In this document: piece after piece, positions 1 to 10,775 of the stretch | Layout of the letters: the number at the start of each line of letters is the position of its first letter | Numbering within the stretch: the stretch's first letter is position 1 | From: Myxocyprinus asiaticus | Taxonomy: Eukaryota; Chordata; Actinopteri; Cypriniformes; Catostomidae | Assembly: GCF_019703515.2 (NCBI RefSeq) | Contig: NC_059351.1 | Span: 19,003,501 to 19,067,500, forward strand | Length of the DNA stretch: 64,000 bases | Reading direction: 5' to 3' | Notes under the pieces: generated by a model | Told to the model about the DNA's origin: nothing | The model's input: the letters and a program-made list of their open reading frames with translations, nothing else | Database searches by the model: none | Made by a program: the position numbers and the translations under genes

Positions 1-411
1 AAAATCTGTTCCAATAGGTAGCATAATTATTTGGCAGATGCTATTTACACCCCATTGCAAATAGTGGCAGATATTATTTGCACCCCAGCCCTGGTGCAAA
101 TAATTGCACCCTGGTGGAAATAGTGTCAGAGACTATTTGCACCCATATTTAAATACTAACATACAGTATATGGGCATCACTGCAGTGTGTTTATTGTGTT
201 TATTTAGAGTCCCACAGACACTACATTAACCCTTAACCTCAAACTTACCTTAGAAAAAATAACCTTGGTTTTACTACAATAACCATGGTTTCACCATGGA
301 ATTTTTGGTAAATTTACAGCAATCACAAAATTAACCATGGTTATTATATTACCACCATATTACTGTACTAACACCATGGTTAATTGCATTAAAATGTCTC
401 AGTTAAGAATG
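1..411. repeat. AT-rich flank with TATTTGCACC and CCATGGTT motifs
   Basis: No gene is visible. Positions 36-150 hold imperfect direct and inverted copies of a motif close to TATTTGCACC / GGTGCAAATA, so the strand can fold back on itself around position 90. Positions 270-385 hold several copies of the palindromic motif AACCATGGTT. A piece like the first motif (GGCAGATGCTATTTACAC) recurs near 5,983, on the far side of the DIRS element, so both flanks may come from one older dispersed repeat split by the insertion. That last point is inference. Confidence 0.5.
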
Positions 412-417
412 TAACCT

Positions 418-590
418 TGGTTCCCTGAGAGGGAACGAGACTTGCGTAATGACACAATTGGGACTACGTCAGTGGTCACGTGGTCTGAAGCCAGTATACA
501 ATTATGCCAATTTATTGGCTGATGGCACTTAAGCGATGCCCATAGGAAGCCACGTCACTGGCGCCATCTCACCAGATTTTCTGCAACAGG
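418..590 (+). repeat. DIRS copy B inverted terminal repeat, left
   Basis: The stretch carries GGTCTGAAGCC, CCAATTTATTGGCTGATG and CACTTAAGCGATG in the same order as the reverse complement of 5,377-5,568. A further match (CGAAGGAAGCTTCAATGTTG) lies at 690-711. The copies are clearly related but diverged. Confidence 0.8.
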
Positions 591-870
591 CATGAGCCTA
601 TGCAGCAACTAGAGAGTATGGCCATCCATGCAACGTCTCATTTCCTCTCAAGGAACCAAGGTTACGTTCATAACCGAGATGTTCCCTTTCGAAGGAAGCT
701 TCAATGTTGCGTAATGATGCAATTGGTACAAATACAATCACACCTGCGAACAGCAGCTGCCAATTCTCTAAGCCCACATGGTAGGCTTATAGCCACACAC
801 AAGCGAGCTAAGGAATATAAACCTCATGAACTTACTCCTGTTCTGACAGAGAGAACTTGGGAAGCAGGAG

Positions 871-1735
871 TCAAACTCTCATCCAAATTATAAAATCTAA
901 CAAAAGAATGTGGAGAGGATCATCCTGAGGCCATACAAATGTCTTCCAATTACACACCTCTCGGCAATGATCATGAGGATGCCATGCTCCTCGTAGAATG
1001 GGCTTGAATACCCAGAGGTGAAGGCAAACCACGCACCTCATTAGCACTCGAAAATGTACCCACAATCCATTGAGACAGTCTTTGCTTGGAGACCAAAACA
1101 CCCCTGTTGCAGCCACCAAAGCACACAAACAACTGCTCTGACTTAAAGTCATTGGCTAGTATAGTCAATATAAACCCTCAGAGCCCGTACTGGGCATAGC
1201 ATATGTAGCTTCTTATGCTCCTCTGTCTCAAATGGTGGAGAAGAAAGGACTGAAAATGAACAATCTATGAGCAAAAGGATGTAGAGATGACTTTAGGCAA
1301 ATAGCCCAAACGAGTTCTCAGCACGACCTCAGATAACCTTGGTGCAAAATCCATACACAAGGGATTGATTGACAGTGCATGCAAATCACCAACCCTCTTA
1401 AAGGATGCCAATGCTAATAACAGGGCCATTTTAAGAGTCATAAATTTATCATATGCTGATGTTAAAGACTTGAATGTTGCAGCTGAGAGGGACTCTAACA
1501 CCATAGATAAATCTCATAAAAGGACGCGCAGGGGACGAAAAGTTCTAAGCCTGCATGCTCCGAACATAAAACGAGAAACAAGAGAATGTCTTTTAATAGA
1601 AACTCCATTCACCAGCACATGCACAGCTGCAATAGCGGCCACGTAAACTTTAAGCATTGCTGGGATAACCCGGCCCCAAAACTTTCCTGCAAAAAAACAG
1701 CACTGAACCAACTGGGCAGTAGACTGGATCCTCAC
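871..1735 (-). pseudogene. DIRS tyrosine recombinase remnant (copy B)
   Basis: Three minus-strand reading segments together resemble one DIRS tyrosine recombinase. Segment 1,514-1,735 has the N-terminal helical region (LKVYVAAIAA). Segment 1,265-1,504 has the first catalytic Arg in KRVGDLHALS. Segment 971-1,168 has the HxxR box in AHSTRSMASS. Downstream, near 884-896, a third frame still reads RFYNL, the likely nucleophile Tyr context, with a Trp-to-stop change shortly before it. The Arg, His-Arg and Tyr positions are all readable, but frameshifts separate them. Family members cut and rejoin DNA through a 3'-phosphotyrosine; this copy cannot make one continuous protein. Confidence 0.75.
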
Positions 1736-1799
1736 TCCATGCTGCGTATCAATGATGGCACCATGGATGGCTGCCTCGGTGTGGAGCTCTCCAATTCTT

Positions 1800-2812
1800 T
1801 AGTTGTTTTTGTTTGATGTCCTGTGTTTAGTCATTTTTTTCCAAACAGTTTTACCAGGGACATACTGCTGAGCATTCGGCAGCATAGACCAGACAATCTT
1901 TTCCTGGTTTTTGACTATTCGGATGCTTTGCTGGACATTTTAGTCAGAGGTGCAGCTGTGCTGTTCAAGAGATGCAGGCGAGGGAGATGAGCTGGTGCGC
2001 TAGTCAGGCTCCATCAGCGCGGCTTTCAAACAGCGCTACCGAGTATTCATCTAGCGAATCTCCACTCTCTTCCTAACAAACCGGACGACCTACATCTCCT
2101 CATTTGTACAAACAAGGACTTTTCAACCTCTGCTACCTTGTGCTTCACAGAAACCTTGCTGACTGAAGCCATTCCAGACAGCGTGTTACATCTGCCAGGC
2201 TTTCAGCTGTTCAGAGCGGATCGCATCACGGATTTAACAGGGAAAACGAGAGGCGGTGGAACATGCTTTTACATCAATGAAGGTTGGTGTACAGATGTAA
2301 CAACATTAAAGAAGATGTTCTGTTCTAATTTGGAAGCACTCTTTATTAACTGTAAGCCTTTCTGCTTGCCATGGGAGTTTTCCTCATTCATTCTGGTGAG
2401 TGTTTATATTCCTCCACACGCATGCGTGAATGCAGTGCTGCAACAGCTGGCTGATCAAATCACAGACACGGCACAACAATACCCAGACTCAGTTATTATT
2501 ATTCTTGGGGATTTTAACAAAGCAAACCTCACATGTGAGCTGCCCAAATACAAACAGCACATTACATGCCCAACCAGAGACAGAAATATACTGGATCATT
2601 AGTACACAACAATAAAGGATGCATATCGCTCTGTCCCTAGAGTAGCTTTGGGACTCTCTGATCATTGTCTGGTTCATCATCTTCCAACCTACAGGCAGAA
2701 ACTAAAATCTGCTAAGCCGGTAGTAAGGACTGTAAAGAGATGGACCAATGAAGAAGAGCTGGAACACCACCGTCTTGCTGTCCGACTGGATAAGGATATA
2801 ACTGCCCCATAA
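1800..2812 (+). pseudogene. Rex1/jockey-like LINE endonuclease fragment
   Basis: Reading from about 1,970, the plus strand encodes the apurinic-like endonuclease of a non-LTR retrotransposon. Visible motifs are CFTETLLTEAIP, RGGGTCFYI, LVSVYIPP, ILGDFN, NILDH and GLSDHCLV. The last supplies the Asp-His pair of the active site. A TAG stop follows NILDH at 2,600-2,602, and the same frame then continues to a stop at 2,810-2,812. No reverse transcriptase follows, so the fragment is 3'-truncated. It lies between the RNase H and recombinase regions of DIRS copy B, in the opposite orientation. The clade (Rex1/Babar-like) is recalled from motif resemblance and is less sure than the domain call. Confidence 0.75.
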
Positions 2813-2889
2813 TTCAGGAAGGAAAAACCTCAATGACAACAGGACCTCTAACATCTAAAGACAGTTTATGTGCCAATTCAGCCGCTGAC

Positions 2890-3600
2890 CTATCCATACT
2901 CCCTGAGCTGGATGTTTTTTTTATACACAGTGCTCTGACCCACAAAGGAGGCGTATGTCATTATCACTTTGCGGCGACACACCTGTTCCAATGGAACACC
3001 CACCCGCTGAAAGCGTACCCGTTTCCATGGTAACTGAGCTTGGTAGCACCCACATGTCACTCTGATGAGATGAAACACGCTTCAGTGGTTGAAGTCCCTA
3101 TGTGGAGTTCATCCAGCACTGAAAAGGTCTCACATGCAACATGCCGATGGGAATGAACATTGCTAGACACTGGCGTAATGACAGAATGTGAGCTGGAGAC
3201 AGGTGTGCCTGCATTATTTACATATTGTCTAGCTCCACCCCTAGAAACAGAGTCTGTTTCCTCAGCAACAAGATGTTCTTGTTTAGGTTGACTCACAGCC
3301 GTAGACTGCTTAAGTGACTGAGAACGACATCTCAATGTTGGGCAGAAAAACTCTGAGTGAGTTAACACCAACAAATCATAGAGATAATTCAAAATGTGGA
3401 TGCCCTGAAGCCTCAAAGCGTCAGTGCTGCATCCAAGCATTTTGTGAACGTACAAAATGAATCTGAAAGGAAGGATGCAAAGCATATCATATTCTCAAAA
3501 GCATATCTGAGAAAACGCGTGTGCCTTGGCATAATTTGAATGTGGAAATAAGCATCCTTCAAATCTATTTTCACAAACCAGTTCCCCGTTGGCACTTATG
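2890..3600 (-). pseudogene. DIRS reverse transcriptase / RNase H remnant (copy B)
   Basis: Minus-strand segment 3,413-3,595 reads WFVKIDLKDAYFHIQI, the RT core around the first catalytic Asp. Segment 3,057-3,485 reads GIHILNYLYDLLVLTHS, equivalent to the YLDD box of copy A2 but with Tyr in place of the first Asp (YLYD). Segment 2,890-3,078 reads VPLEQVCRRKVIMTYAS, matching the start of RNase H, with Asp changed to Tyr in TDAS. The sequence then stops matching where the LINE fragment lies. Frameshifts and loss of two catalytic Asp residues make it non-functional. Confidence 0.75.
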
Positions 3601-3884
3601 CTGTAAAAAAAAAGAAACATTTACTCTCTTTCGGATTACCCACTTCGGAACGCCTTGTAAATGCTGCCAAGCCACCAGACAGGCAGACAGAGGAATTAAT
3701 GCATGATTCTCTATTGCAGCGCAATGAGTAACAACTAGATGGCACTCTTGGCTTAATTTTGGCGGCTGCCTTGCAATCAATCGGCACAGAGGAGGAAGCC
3801 CTTGTGCCTCCATCATTGTGGCTGATTAAATGGGGTTTAACAATGTTTTGCATTTATTGCATAAGTACTGAAGCATGCTTACAG

Positions 3885-4445
3885 CAGGAACGTTTACAGA
3901 ACAAATTGTCTTTCCTGGTGTTTTGAACGGGAAAGAGTGTATGAACGTGGGGGGATTTTTTTAACAAGCTGGTTGCCACAACAGCCACAACATTCATTAT
4001 TTGTGGACCATATGTGACATTTATGCAAGTGTGATTTGTGAACACTTGTGCTTATTGTACATTGAATTCTGTTATGCCTGTCCCGAGACCCTTAGCATGG
4101 GGTCAGAGGCTGAATTCGTTCACACAATTATAAAAAAGGGGTCACTCTGAATTTATTTACAGCAGAGGGTGCCAGATAAACCATCTTTCCTAGCATAGAG
4201 CGGGGAAGAATGTGCAAACATGGGAGGAATTGGGAGCAAGCAGGTTTGCCACAATGGTCCCAGCCTTCTTATGATGGGAACAGCGTGTGACATTTATGAA
4301 AGTTTGATTTATGAACACTTGAGCTTATTGTACATCACATTCCGTTATGCCTGTCCTGGAACCCTCGGTCATGGGGACAGAGGCCGAATTCGACCGGGCA
4401 AGTATAAAAAAGGATTCACTCTGAATGTATTTACAGCAGAGAACT
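3885..4445. repeat. Tandem duplication, period about 275 bp
   Basis: Positions 4,013-4,166 and 4,288-4,441 align along their whole length. Both start TGTGACATTTATG, both contain CTTATTGTACAT and GTTATGCCTGTCC, and both end ATTTACAGCAGAG. The first-unit flank at 3,889-4,012 also resembles 4,160-4,287, and a partial third copy begins after 4,430. The repeat occupies the gag-side interior of DIRS copy B. Confidence 0.8.
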
Positions 4446-5376
4446 TCCCTAGCATTAGAACAGGGAAGAATGTGTGAATATGGGGAAGAAATTAACAGAG
4501 GCTAGATTTTCTTCAATTTTGATACCAACTGGCCTCCACATAAAAATTATGACCAAATGGTTTCTTAAGCAGAAACTATAATCCATTCATACATATATTA
4601 TGACATGTTTGGTCCTCCATACACAAATGATGACCTACTTGATCATCCATATACACTAAATCTTGAGTGTCTGATGCGTACCAAACGGCGGACTTGCATG
4701 AGGAGATGAAATAGCGTGACCGATGGAGAACCCAAAACAAAACTCCTTAATAATGTAAAGACTGCAAATCAGTGAGACTATCACATCCTAAAACCTCTTA
4801 CACTCAGCAGACCCGCCGGTGGGTCCAAAAGGGGTGCCTCATTCATGTTTTGCAAACTCTTTAGGTACAACAAAATAGAAGAAATAGAAGAAATTAGGCA
4901 TTTTTTACAAGTGCCTTTTTTAACAATCTTTTCCATCATCCCCGTGATGAAAAACCTCCAAACCAGCATTTCCTGATGGAAGCGGCCTGCGTGGTGCATA
5001 ACGACACCGAACTAGGTTGTGTGTCAGAACAAAGAGCATGTCTTGACGGCGAGAAAGGTGCATCTGTCCAGAGGAAGAGAGAAACACAAGGAAAAGTCTG
5101 GTGCCCGTCCTCAATCCTCCTTCATAGGACAAGAGCTGGAGCCTCAAGGCTCACACTACTCATCTCAGAAACTGGATGGTTTGACAGAGCATCAATGAAG
5201 CGCCGTCGGGCCTTTTTCACAATGCGGTTGAATCCACACACAAACTGCTCATTTCCAACGATGTCCTCAAGTGTTATCACTCAAAAGGGAGAACATAGTC
5301 CTTGCTTCTGCGTGAGTTGCTAGTAACCAACACAGGCTTAGACATACTCGTGCACTGAAGTAAATAAAATCTAGTG
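4446..5376 (-). other. Gag-side interior of DIRS copy B, no readable protein
   Basis: No convincing protein could be read on either strand. Position in the element suggests it once held the gag-like ORF, but I cannot point to conserved residues. The plus-strand open frame at 4,976-5,323 is not recognised and is probably chance. Confidence 0.4.
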
Positions 5377-5568
5377 AGATGGCACCAAACGTTCGTCTAT
5401 TGGAGCCTGTGACGTGGCTCCATATGGGTGTCACTTAAGCGACATCAGCCAATAAATTGGTGTGATTGTATATAGGCTTCAGACCATGTGACCACTGACG
5501 TACATAGCCCCAATTGGGTCATTATGCAACATTGAAGCTTCCTTCGAAAGGGAACTATGGTTTCTGCC
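5377..5568 (-). repeat. DIRS copy B inverted terminal repeat, right
   Basis: Read on the minus strand it carries TTCGAAGGAAGCTTCAATG, CAGTGGTCACATGGTCTGAA and CCAATTTATTGGCTGATG, matching the left terminal repeat. A TATATA-like sequence at about 5,468-5,474 lies where a DIRS promoter would be expected; promoter function is inference. Confidence 0.8.
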
Positions 5569-6136
5569 AAAAAACATGGTTACTACAATATTATTAGTAA
5601 TACAATGATGCAAGCTACACACAATTGATGCCGAGCCGCGGGAACGAGTGCAAACAATAGACTCCGCCTCCAGATCAAACCCTTCTCTGCACTCTTTGAC
5701 ATTCACAGTTACCAAGTCACTTCGATGAGATCAACATTTATATTCATTTTTATCTATTAATTTAAGTAGTATTAAAGGAAATATTAAGAGTGGAAACAGG
5801 AAATCAGATGGGAAAAAGAGTGGGACAAAATGTGGATTTAAACCGCGGTTGCTAGGACAACACTACTCATTCACTCACCGTTTTAAAACCCCAAGCCACT
5901 GCAGCAACACCTACTGTTCAGTTTGTCATATATTTATGTGGTTTCACCAGACTATTAGGGTGAAAATAGCTGCACTGTGTGGCAGATGCTATTTACACGA
6001 GGTTGCAAATAGACACTCCATAATTATTTTGCCTTCCAAGATAACATTTTTTAGCCACATTTATGATATGAAACAGTCCCAGAGTACATTTCGACAAGCT
6101 CAGGAAAAATTTACATTCATCAATGATCGTGGGGTG
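5569..6136. other. Spacer without a gene
   Basis: No gene seen. CCATGGTT-like motifs continue to about 5,600, and a piece of the TATTTGCAC-type repeat lies at 5,983-6,011. The open frames here show no family resemblance. Confidence 0.5.
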
Positions 6137-6162
6137 GACGAGTCAATAGATAACTATATACT
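6137..6162. repeat. Target-site duplication, left copy
   Basis: The stretch GACGAGTCAATAGATAACTA and following bases matches 12,675-12,700 (GACGATGTCACATAGATAAC) with two 1-base length differences and a final AT repeat difference. The two copies bracket the LINE fragments. Confidence 0.65.
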
Positions 6163-6899
6163 ATATATAGTATTTATTATACTATTATAAATGTCAAGTC
6201 GAGTCAAGTCAAATTTATTTATATAGCGCTTTCACAACAGGCATTGTTTCAAAGCAGCTGTACAGGAAATTACGCTATAACAGAAAATGAATATAATGGC
6301 AATATTAGTTATTTATGTTTTGAACTATTAGTGGTTAAAATTTGTAAACCAAGTAAGTGTTGTGGGTCAATGGTTAAAGACAATGATTTTGTATGAGCTA
6401 TAATTTTTAGTATTAAAGTCCTTGAAGTCATCCCGAATTAACTGAGGAAATACACGTAGATGCACTGTCCTTTGATTTTGGCAAGGTTTTTTTAGTGATT
6501 AATTCATTTTCTATGTAGTTATTATTATTTTTTTTATTTATTTTTTTTGATCAAGTTGATATTGGTATCATTCAGTGAGGAGCATCGCAATCTGGCTGGA
6601 AGCTTATGGCAGGTAATTTTGGTGAACTCCATCCTGAGCCCATGCTTCAGACAGTGGCTCATAAAGAATCCCATGTCTTTGAGTTTGCATCATTTCATCC
6701 TCTGTCAAGTCTGTTTTAATAGACTGAAATGAAGTCTGGCTGGCACATGCTGCAGTTGGTCATCATCACTCAGTGACACAGTGGGAGTCGGACACCAGAC
6801 AGGACAGGAGATGGATCTGGCAGGCTCTGGTATCCTCGGGAAAGACTGGGAAATAAATACAATTAATTTAGCATAAATGCCATTCACTTTAAAGCAGGG

Positions 6900-8480
6900 T
6901 TAAAGAATAAGAGAAGTGTTTCCGGGTCTGGCAGATCTAACTAAATCAGCATAACTATGAACAGTGGGATAAATTAGGTGTATTCCTGGCTGAATAGATA
7001 AGTCTTTAGTCTAGACTTAAACTGAGAGAGTGTGTCTGAGTTTCAAACACTGCTAGGAAGACTATTCCATAGTTTAAGCGCCAAATATGAAAATGATCTC
7101 CCTCCTTTTGTGGATTTTTGATATTCTCTGTATTGTTAACAGAACAGAATTTTGCGATTGTAGTGAGCATGATGGATTATAGCATGACAGAAGGTCACTT
7201 AAGTACTTTGGAGCTAGACCATTCAAAGCTTTGTAAGTAATTAACAGAATTTTAAAATTAATACGAATCTTAACAGGTAGCCAATGTAACGCTGATCAAA
7301 TGGGGCTGAAATGATCATATTTCTTGGTTCTGGTTAGCACTCTAGCTGCTACATTTTGAACCAACAGAATTTATTTATTAAACCTGCAGGACATCCACCT
7401 AGTAATGCATTACAATAATCTAGTCGAGATCATGAATGCATTAATTCGTTTTTCAGCATTAGAAACAGATAGCATGTGTCACAACTTAGCAATATTTCTG
7501 AGGTGGAAGAATGCAGTTCTACAAACACTAGATTTTCAAAGGACAGATTGGTATCAAATATAACCTACTTTTTTGCTATAAATTGACGTTACAGTACATC
7601 CATCAAGAGTCAGATTATATTTTAGCATCTTATTTTTGAGGATTTTGTTCCAATAATTACTACCTCTGTTTTATCGCATTTGAGTAGAAGGAAATTTCTA
7701 GCCATACACTCTTTGAAATCATTTATACAGTTGGGTATCGTCGGCATAATAGTGACAACTAATTCAATGGTTCCTGATAATGTCTCTCAGGGGGAGCATA
7801 TATAAGGAGAAAAGCTGAGGCCCTAGAACTGATCCCTGTGGCACTCCATACTTAACTTTAATTTGATCTGATAGTTGATCATTTACACAGACATAGTGGT
7901 AGCAGTCAGAGAAATAGGACTAAATCAAGCTTATGCCTGTCCACAAATGCCAACATAATTCTCAAGCCTATCCAAGAGAATGTCATGATCTATGGTGTCG
8001 AAGGCAGAACTAAGATGTAAGAGCATTAGAAGAGAAATGCAGCCGTGATCAGATGATAAGAGCAAGTAATTTGTAACTCTGATAAGTGCAGTCTCTGTAC
8101 TTTGATGGGGCCTTAATCCAGACTGAAAATCTTCATATATACCATTTCTCTATAAAAATAATCATAGTTGGGAGGACACTACCTTTTCTAGTATTTTCGA
8201 CATAAATGGGATATTTGAAATCGACCTATAATTAGCCAATTCTCCTGGAACAAGCTGTGATTTCTTGATAAGTAGTTTGATAACTGCCAGTTTAAAGTTT
8301 CTTGGGACATGCCCTTAGGATAAAGAGGAGTTAATAATTTTAAGAAGAGGTTCTGAGATTACAGGAAACACCTCTTTTAGGAATTTTGTCTGTATTGGGT
8401 CTAATTTTTGTTAGCTCTTCTGTGATGTTGTCTGTTGATTCGAGTCCAAAAAGGAACATATTATGTCAGTCAGTTCTGAG
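6900..8480 (-). pseudogene. LINE reverse transcriptase remnant
   Basis: Minus-strand frames give the RT motifs in order: GHVPRNFKLAVIK and ANYRSISNIPFMSKILEKV near 8,180-8,310, then SAFDTIDHDILLDRL near 7,960-8,015, [11 protein letters not shown] near 7,812-7,848, and YYADDTQLY near 7,731-7,755, followed by a KTEVVIIG segment. The YADD catalytic pair is intact at 7,737-7,748. The motifs lie in more than one frame with several stops, so this copy is dead. The enzyme primes reverse transcription from nicked chromosomal DNA. Confidence 0.8.
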
Positions 8481-8486
8481 AGTGTT

Positions 8487-10309
8487 TACATAGCGCTTGG
8501 TCTCTCGCGAAACAGTCGCTTACTGCTGCACAGGGAAATATGAAGCATCAGTATGTTGCGAAAGCTGTTTCTTACACTTTTCAACCTGGTGATTGTGTGC
8601 TTGTGTTATTACCTGTTCAAGGTTCAGCACTGTCTGCCCGGTTTTCTGGTCCCTATACTGTTCAGAAAAAGGTGAGTGAGACTGATTATGTAATGACACT
8701 CCTGACAGAAAGCGCCAGTCTCGTGTTTGTCATATTAAAATGCTGAAAGCATACCATGCCAGAGAGATTACAGAGCAGATGGTAGGGCCCGTTGTCTCTC
8801 CTGTTGCAACAGTCTGTGAAATTACATCTGTTGATGCTGTTGGCATTGCTGGTGCTGATGAGGATGGTATAGTGCCCTGCAGTGCTCCTCAACAATGCGC
8901 TAAACTGTCCAATTCAGAAATATTGAAGGATTTATTGTCACATCTCACACATTTATATGCTCAGCAAAAACAGGATGTGGTTTGTTTAATTCAGGATTTT
9001 CCCACACTGTTTATCGACGTTCCCACGCAGACATCAGTGTTAGCGCATGATATTAATGTGAATAATTCACTTCCTACTAAGCAGAATGCTTATCTTTCGA
9101 TTCTTGAAGAGGAAGTAAAGTACTTGCTAGAAAACAGATTAGCCATCCCGAGTTGTAGTCCATGGTCTTTCCCATGTGTTCTTGTTCCAAAACCAGATGG
9201 AACATTTTGATTTTGCACCAACTACCACAAAGTGAATGCTGTTACTGTGCCCGATTGCTTCCCGCTCCTTCACATGGAAGATTGTGTGGATAATATTGGA
9301 TCTGCTCATTACGTCACTAAACTGGATTTGTTGAAAGGTTATTGGCAAGTGCCTCTGACACCTCGCACCTCCGAAATATCTGCTTTTGTAACGCCTGATT
9401 CATTTCTGCAATATTCTGTCATGGCTTTCAGGTTATGAAACACACCTGCCACATTTCAGAGACTTGACAACTTGGTGTCAGCCAGAGTGCCTAATTGTCA
9501 GGCATATTTAGATGACCTTGTTATTTACTCATCAGAATGGTCAGAACACATCTCTCTGTTACAAACTCTGTTTAAACATCTAGCCAATGCTTCACTTATG
9601 TTAAATTTGGCAAAATGTGAATTTGGACAAGCGACCATTACTTACCTCGGTAAAGAGGTAGGTCAAGTTCGCCCTGTGGAAGTTAAGGTCATAGCCATTG
9701 CCGAGTTTCCCGTTCCCACCACAAGGCGCGAGCTGTGCAGATTTTTGGGCATGGCTGGATATTACTGTAGTTTCTTTCGTAACTTCTCTACTGTTGTCAA
9801 TCCCATCACTAGTTTAAGTTCGTCTAAAACTTTCAAATGGTCTGTAGAATGTCAACATGCTTTTGAAAGTGTCAAAGCCCTTTTGTGCAGTGCTCCAGTT
9901 CTTTCCGCTCCGGATTTTGCACTGCCTTTCAAATTGGAGGTAGATGTGAGCGCTGTTGGTGCTGGTGCCGTACTTCTCCAGGAGGATGATACTGGTGTTG
10001 ATCACCCGAACTGTTATTTCTCTCAGTAATTCAACAAGCATCAGGTAAATTATTCCACTATTTAGAAAGAAGCCCTTGCATTGTTGTTAGCATTACAATA
10101 TTTCGAAATTTATGTTGGATCCTGTAATCTCCCAGTTCTTGTCTACACGGATCATAATCCACTAGTTTTTCTCTCTCGCATGTATAATCAGAATCAGAGA
10201 CTCATGCGCTGGTCTCTGGTTGTACAAAACTACAACCTCGACATCAGGCAAAAAAAGGTGCCAAAAATGTAGTTGTGGATGCCCTTTCTCGAGTTCATAA
10301 TGTGTGATG
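8487..10309 (+). pseudogene. Gypsy pol: integrase C-terminus, RT, RNase H
   Basis: The integrase tail at 8,540-8,740 reads FQPGDCVLVLLPVQGS and FSGPYTVQKK, then, after a one-base frame slip near 8,700, VCHIKMLKAYHARE. The RT follows in one frame from 8,740: SPWSFPCVLVPKPDGTF, TKLDLLKGYWQVPLT, NTPATFQRL, and the active site AYLDDLVIYS near 9,505-9,535. RNase H reads FKLEVDVSAVGAGAVLLQ, EALALLLALQYFEIYVG, YTDHNPL and, after another frame slip near 10,257, VVVDALSRVHNV before a stop at 10,307-10,309. In-frame stops lie at 9,208, 9,436, 10,027 and 10,063; the first two look like Arg CGA-to-TGA transitions. RT and RNase H copy element RNA into DNA; this copy is inactive. Confidence 0.85.
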
Positions 10310-10772
10310 TATAGTGTTTTATCTTGTTTGTTTACTGACTTATTTTGTTTTGTTTCTCTGTTGTACAAACAAACATATGTTTGTTTTTATGGATGGGGGT
10401 GTTATCCCTGTGTGTGTGTGGCTATTTGCCATTGTCTGTGTGTCTTGTTCTGTCACCATACAGAGACCTTCCATTGGTTGTTCATGCTGGAATCCCCGAT
10501 GACGTCATCATCGTCGCCGCCGCCAATCGCCACAGACCGCTGCCTATATAAAGCCTGCCCCAAACACATTCGGGAGGAAGTTTTTTGGATTTGAGGAGGA
10601 AGCTTGTAGTTGGAAATTTAGAGGAAGTTGTGAGAGAGAGTTTTTGACTGTTATACATTTTTCGATCATATGTAATTATCTTACCCAATTTGTGACTTGT
10701 TTTGTTTTTCCTATTGGTTTTCATTATTCATGGTTCTTGATTTCATCATTTTGTTTGTGAGCATGATACTAG
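10310..10772 (+). repeat. Probable gypsy 3' LTR (partial)
   Basis: The segment follows the RNase H stop directly and begins TGATG. It carries CCAAT and TATA elements and a GA-rich leader, as expected for an LTR. I see no second copy in the window to confirm its ends, because the 5' LTR is missing. The right edge is set by the start of DIRS sequence. Confidence 0.55.
10500..10552 (+). promoter_or_regulatory. LTR promoter: CRE palindrome, CCAAT, TATA
   Basis: TGACGTCA at 10,500-10,507 is a complete cAMP-response-element palindrome. CCAAT is at 10,523-10,527 and TATAAA lies within CTATATAAAG at 10,544-10,553. Order and spacing fit an RNA polymerase II promoter driving element transcription. Function is inferred from motifs only. 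Confidence 0.5.
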
Positions 10773-10775
10773 GGA

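Larger units (their letters stand above)
412..5568 (-). mobile_element. Decayed DIRS-type retrotransposon (copy B)
   Basis: DIRS elements are retrotransposons that integrate with a tyrosine recombinase rather than a DDE integrase, and they have inverted terminal repeats. Here the two ends (about 418-590 and 5,377-5,568) are inverted copies of each other. On the minus strand, from high to low coordinates, the order is a gag-like region with a tandem duplication, reverse transcriptase, RNase H, then tyrosine recombinase. That is the DIRS order. A Rex1-like LINE fragment lies between RNase H and the recombinase. All reading frames are broken, so this is an old, non-autonomous copy. The exact outer ends are uncertain by tens of bases. 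Confidence 0.8.
8487..10772 (+). mobile_element. Gmr1-like gypsy retrotransposon, 5'-truncated
   Basis: A plus-strand Ty3/gypsy-type pol is followed by an LTR-like segment. The integrase C-terminal region lies upstream of RT and RNase H, and no integrase follows RNase H. This order is the mark of the Gmr1-like group of deuterostome gypsy elements. The 5' end (LTR, gag, protease, most of integrase) is missing, cut where LINE sequence ends near 8,480-8,490. The 3' end abuts DIRS fragment A1 near 10,772. Confidence 0.75.

Noticed and set aside
60..150. A CRISPR-like array
   Set aside because: Repeats are imperfect, partly inverted and irregularly spaced, and the genome is clearly vertebrate.
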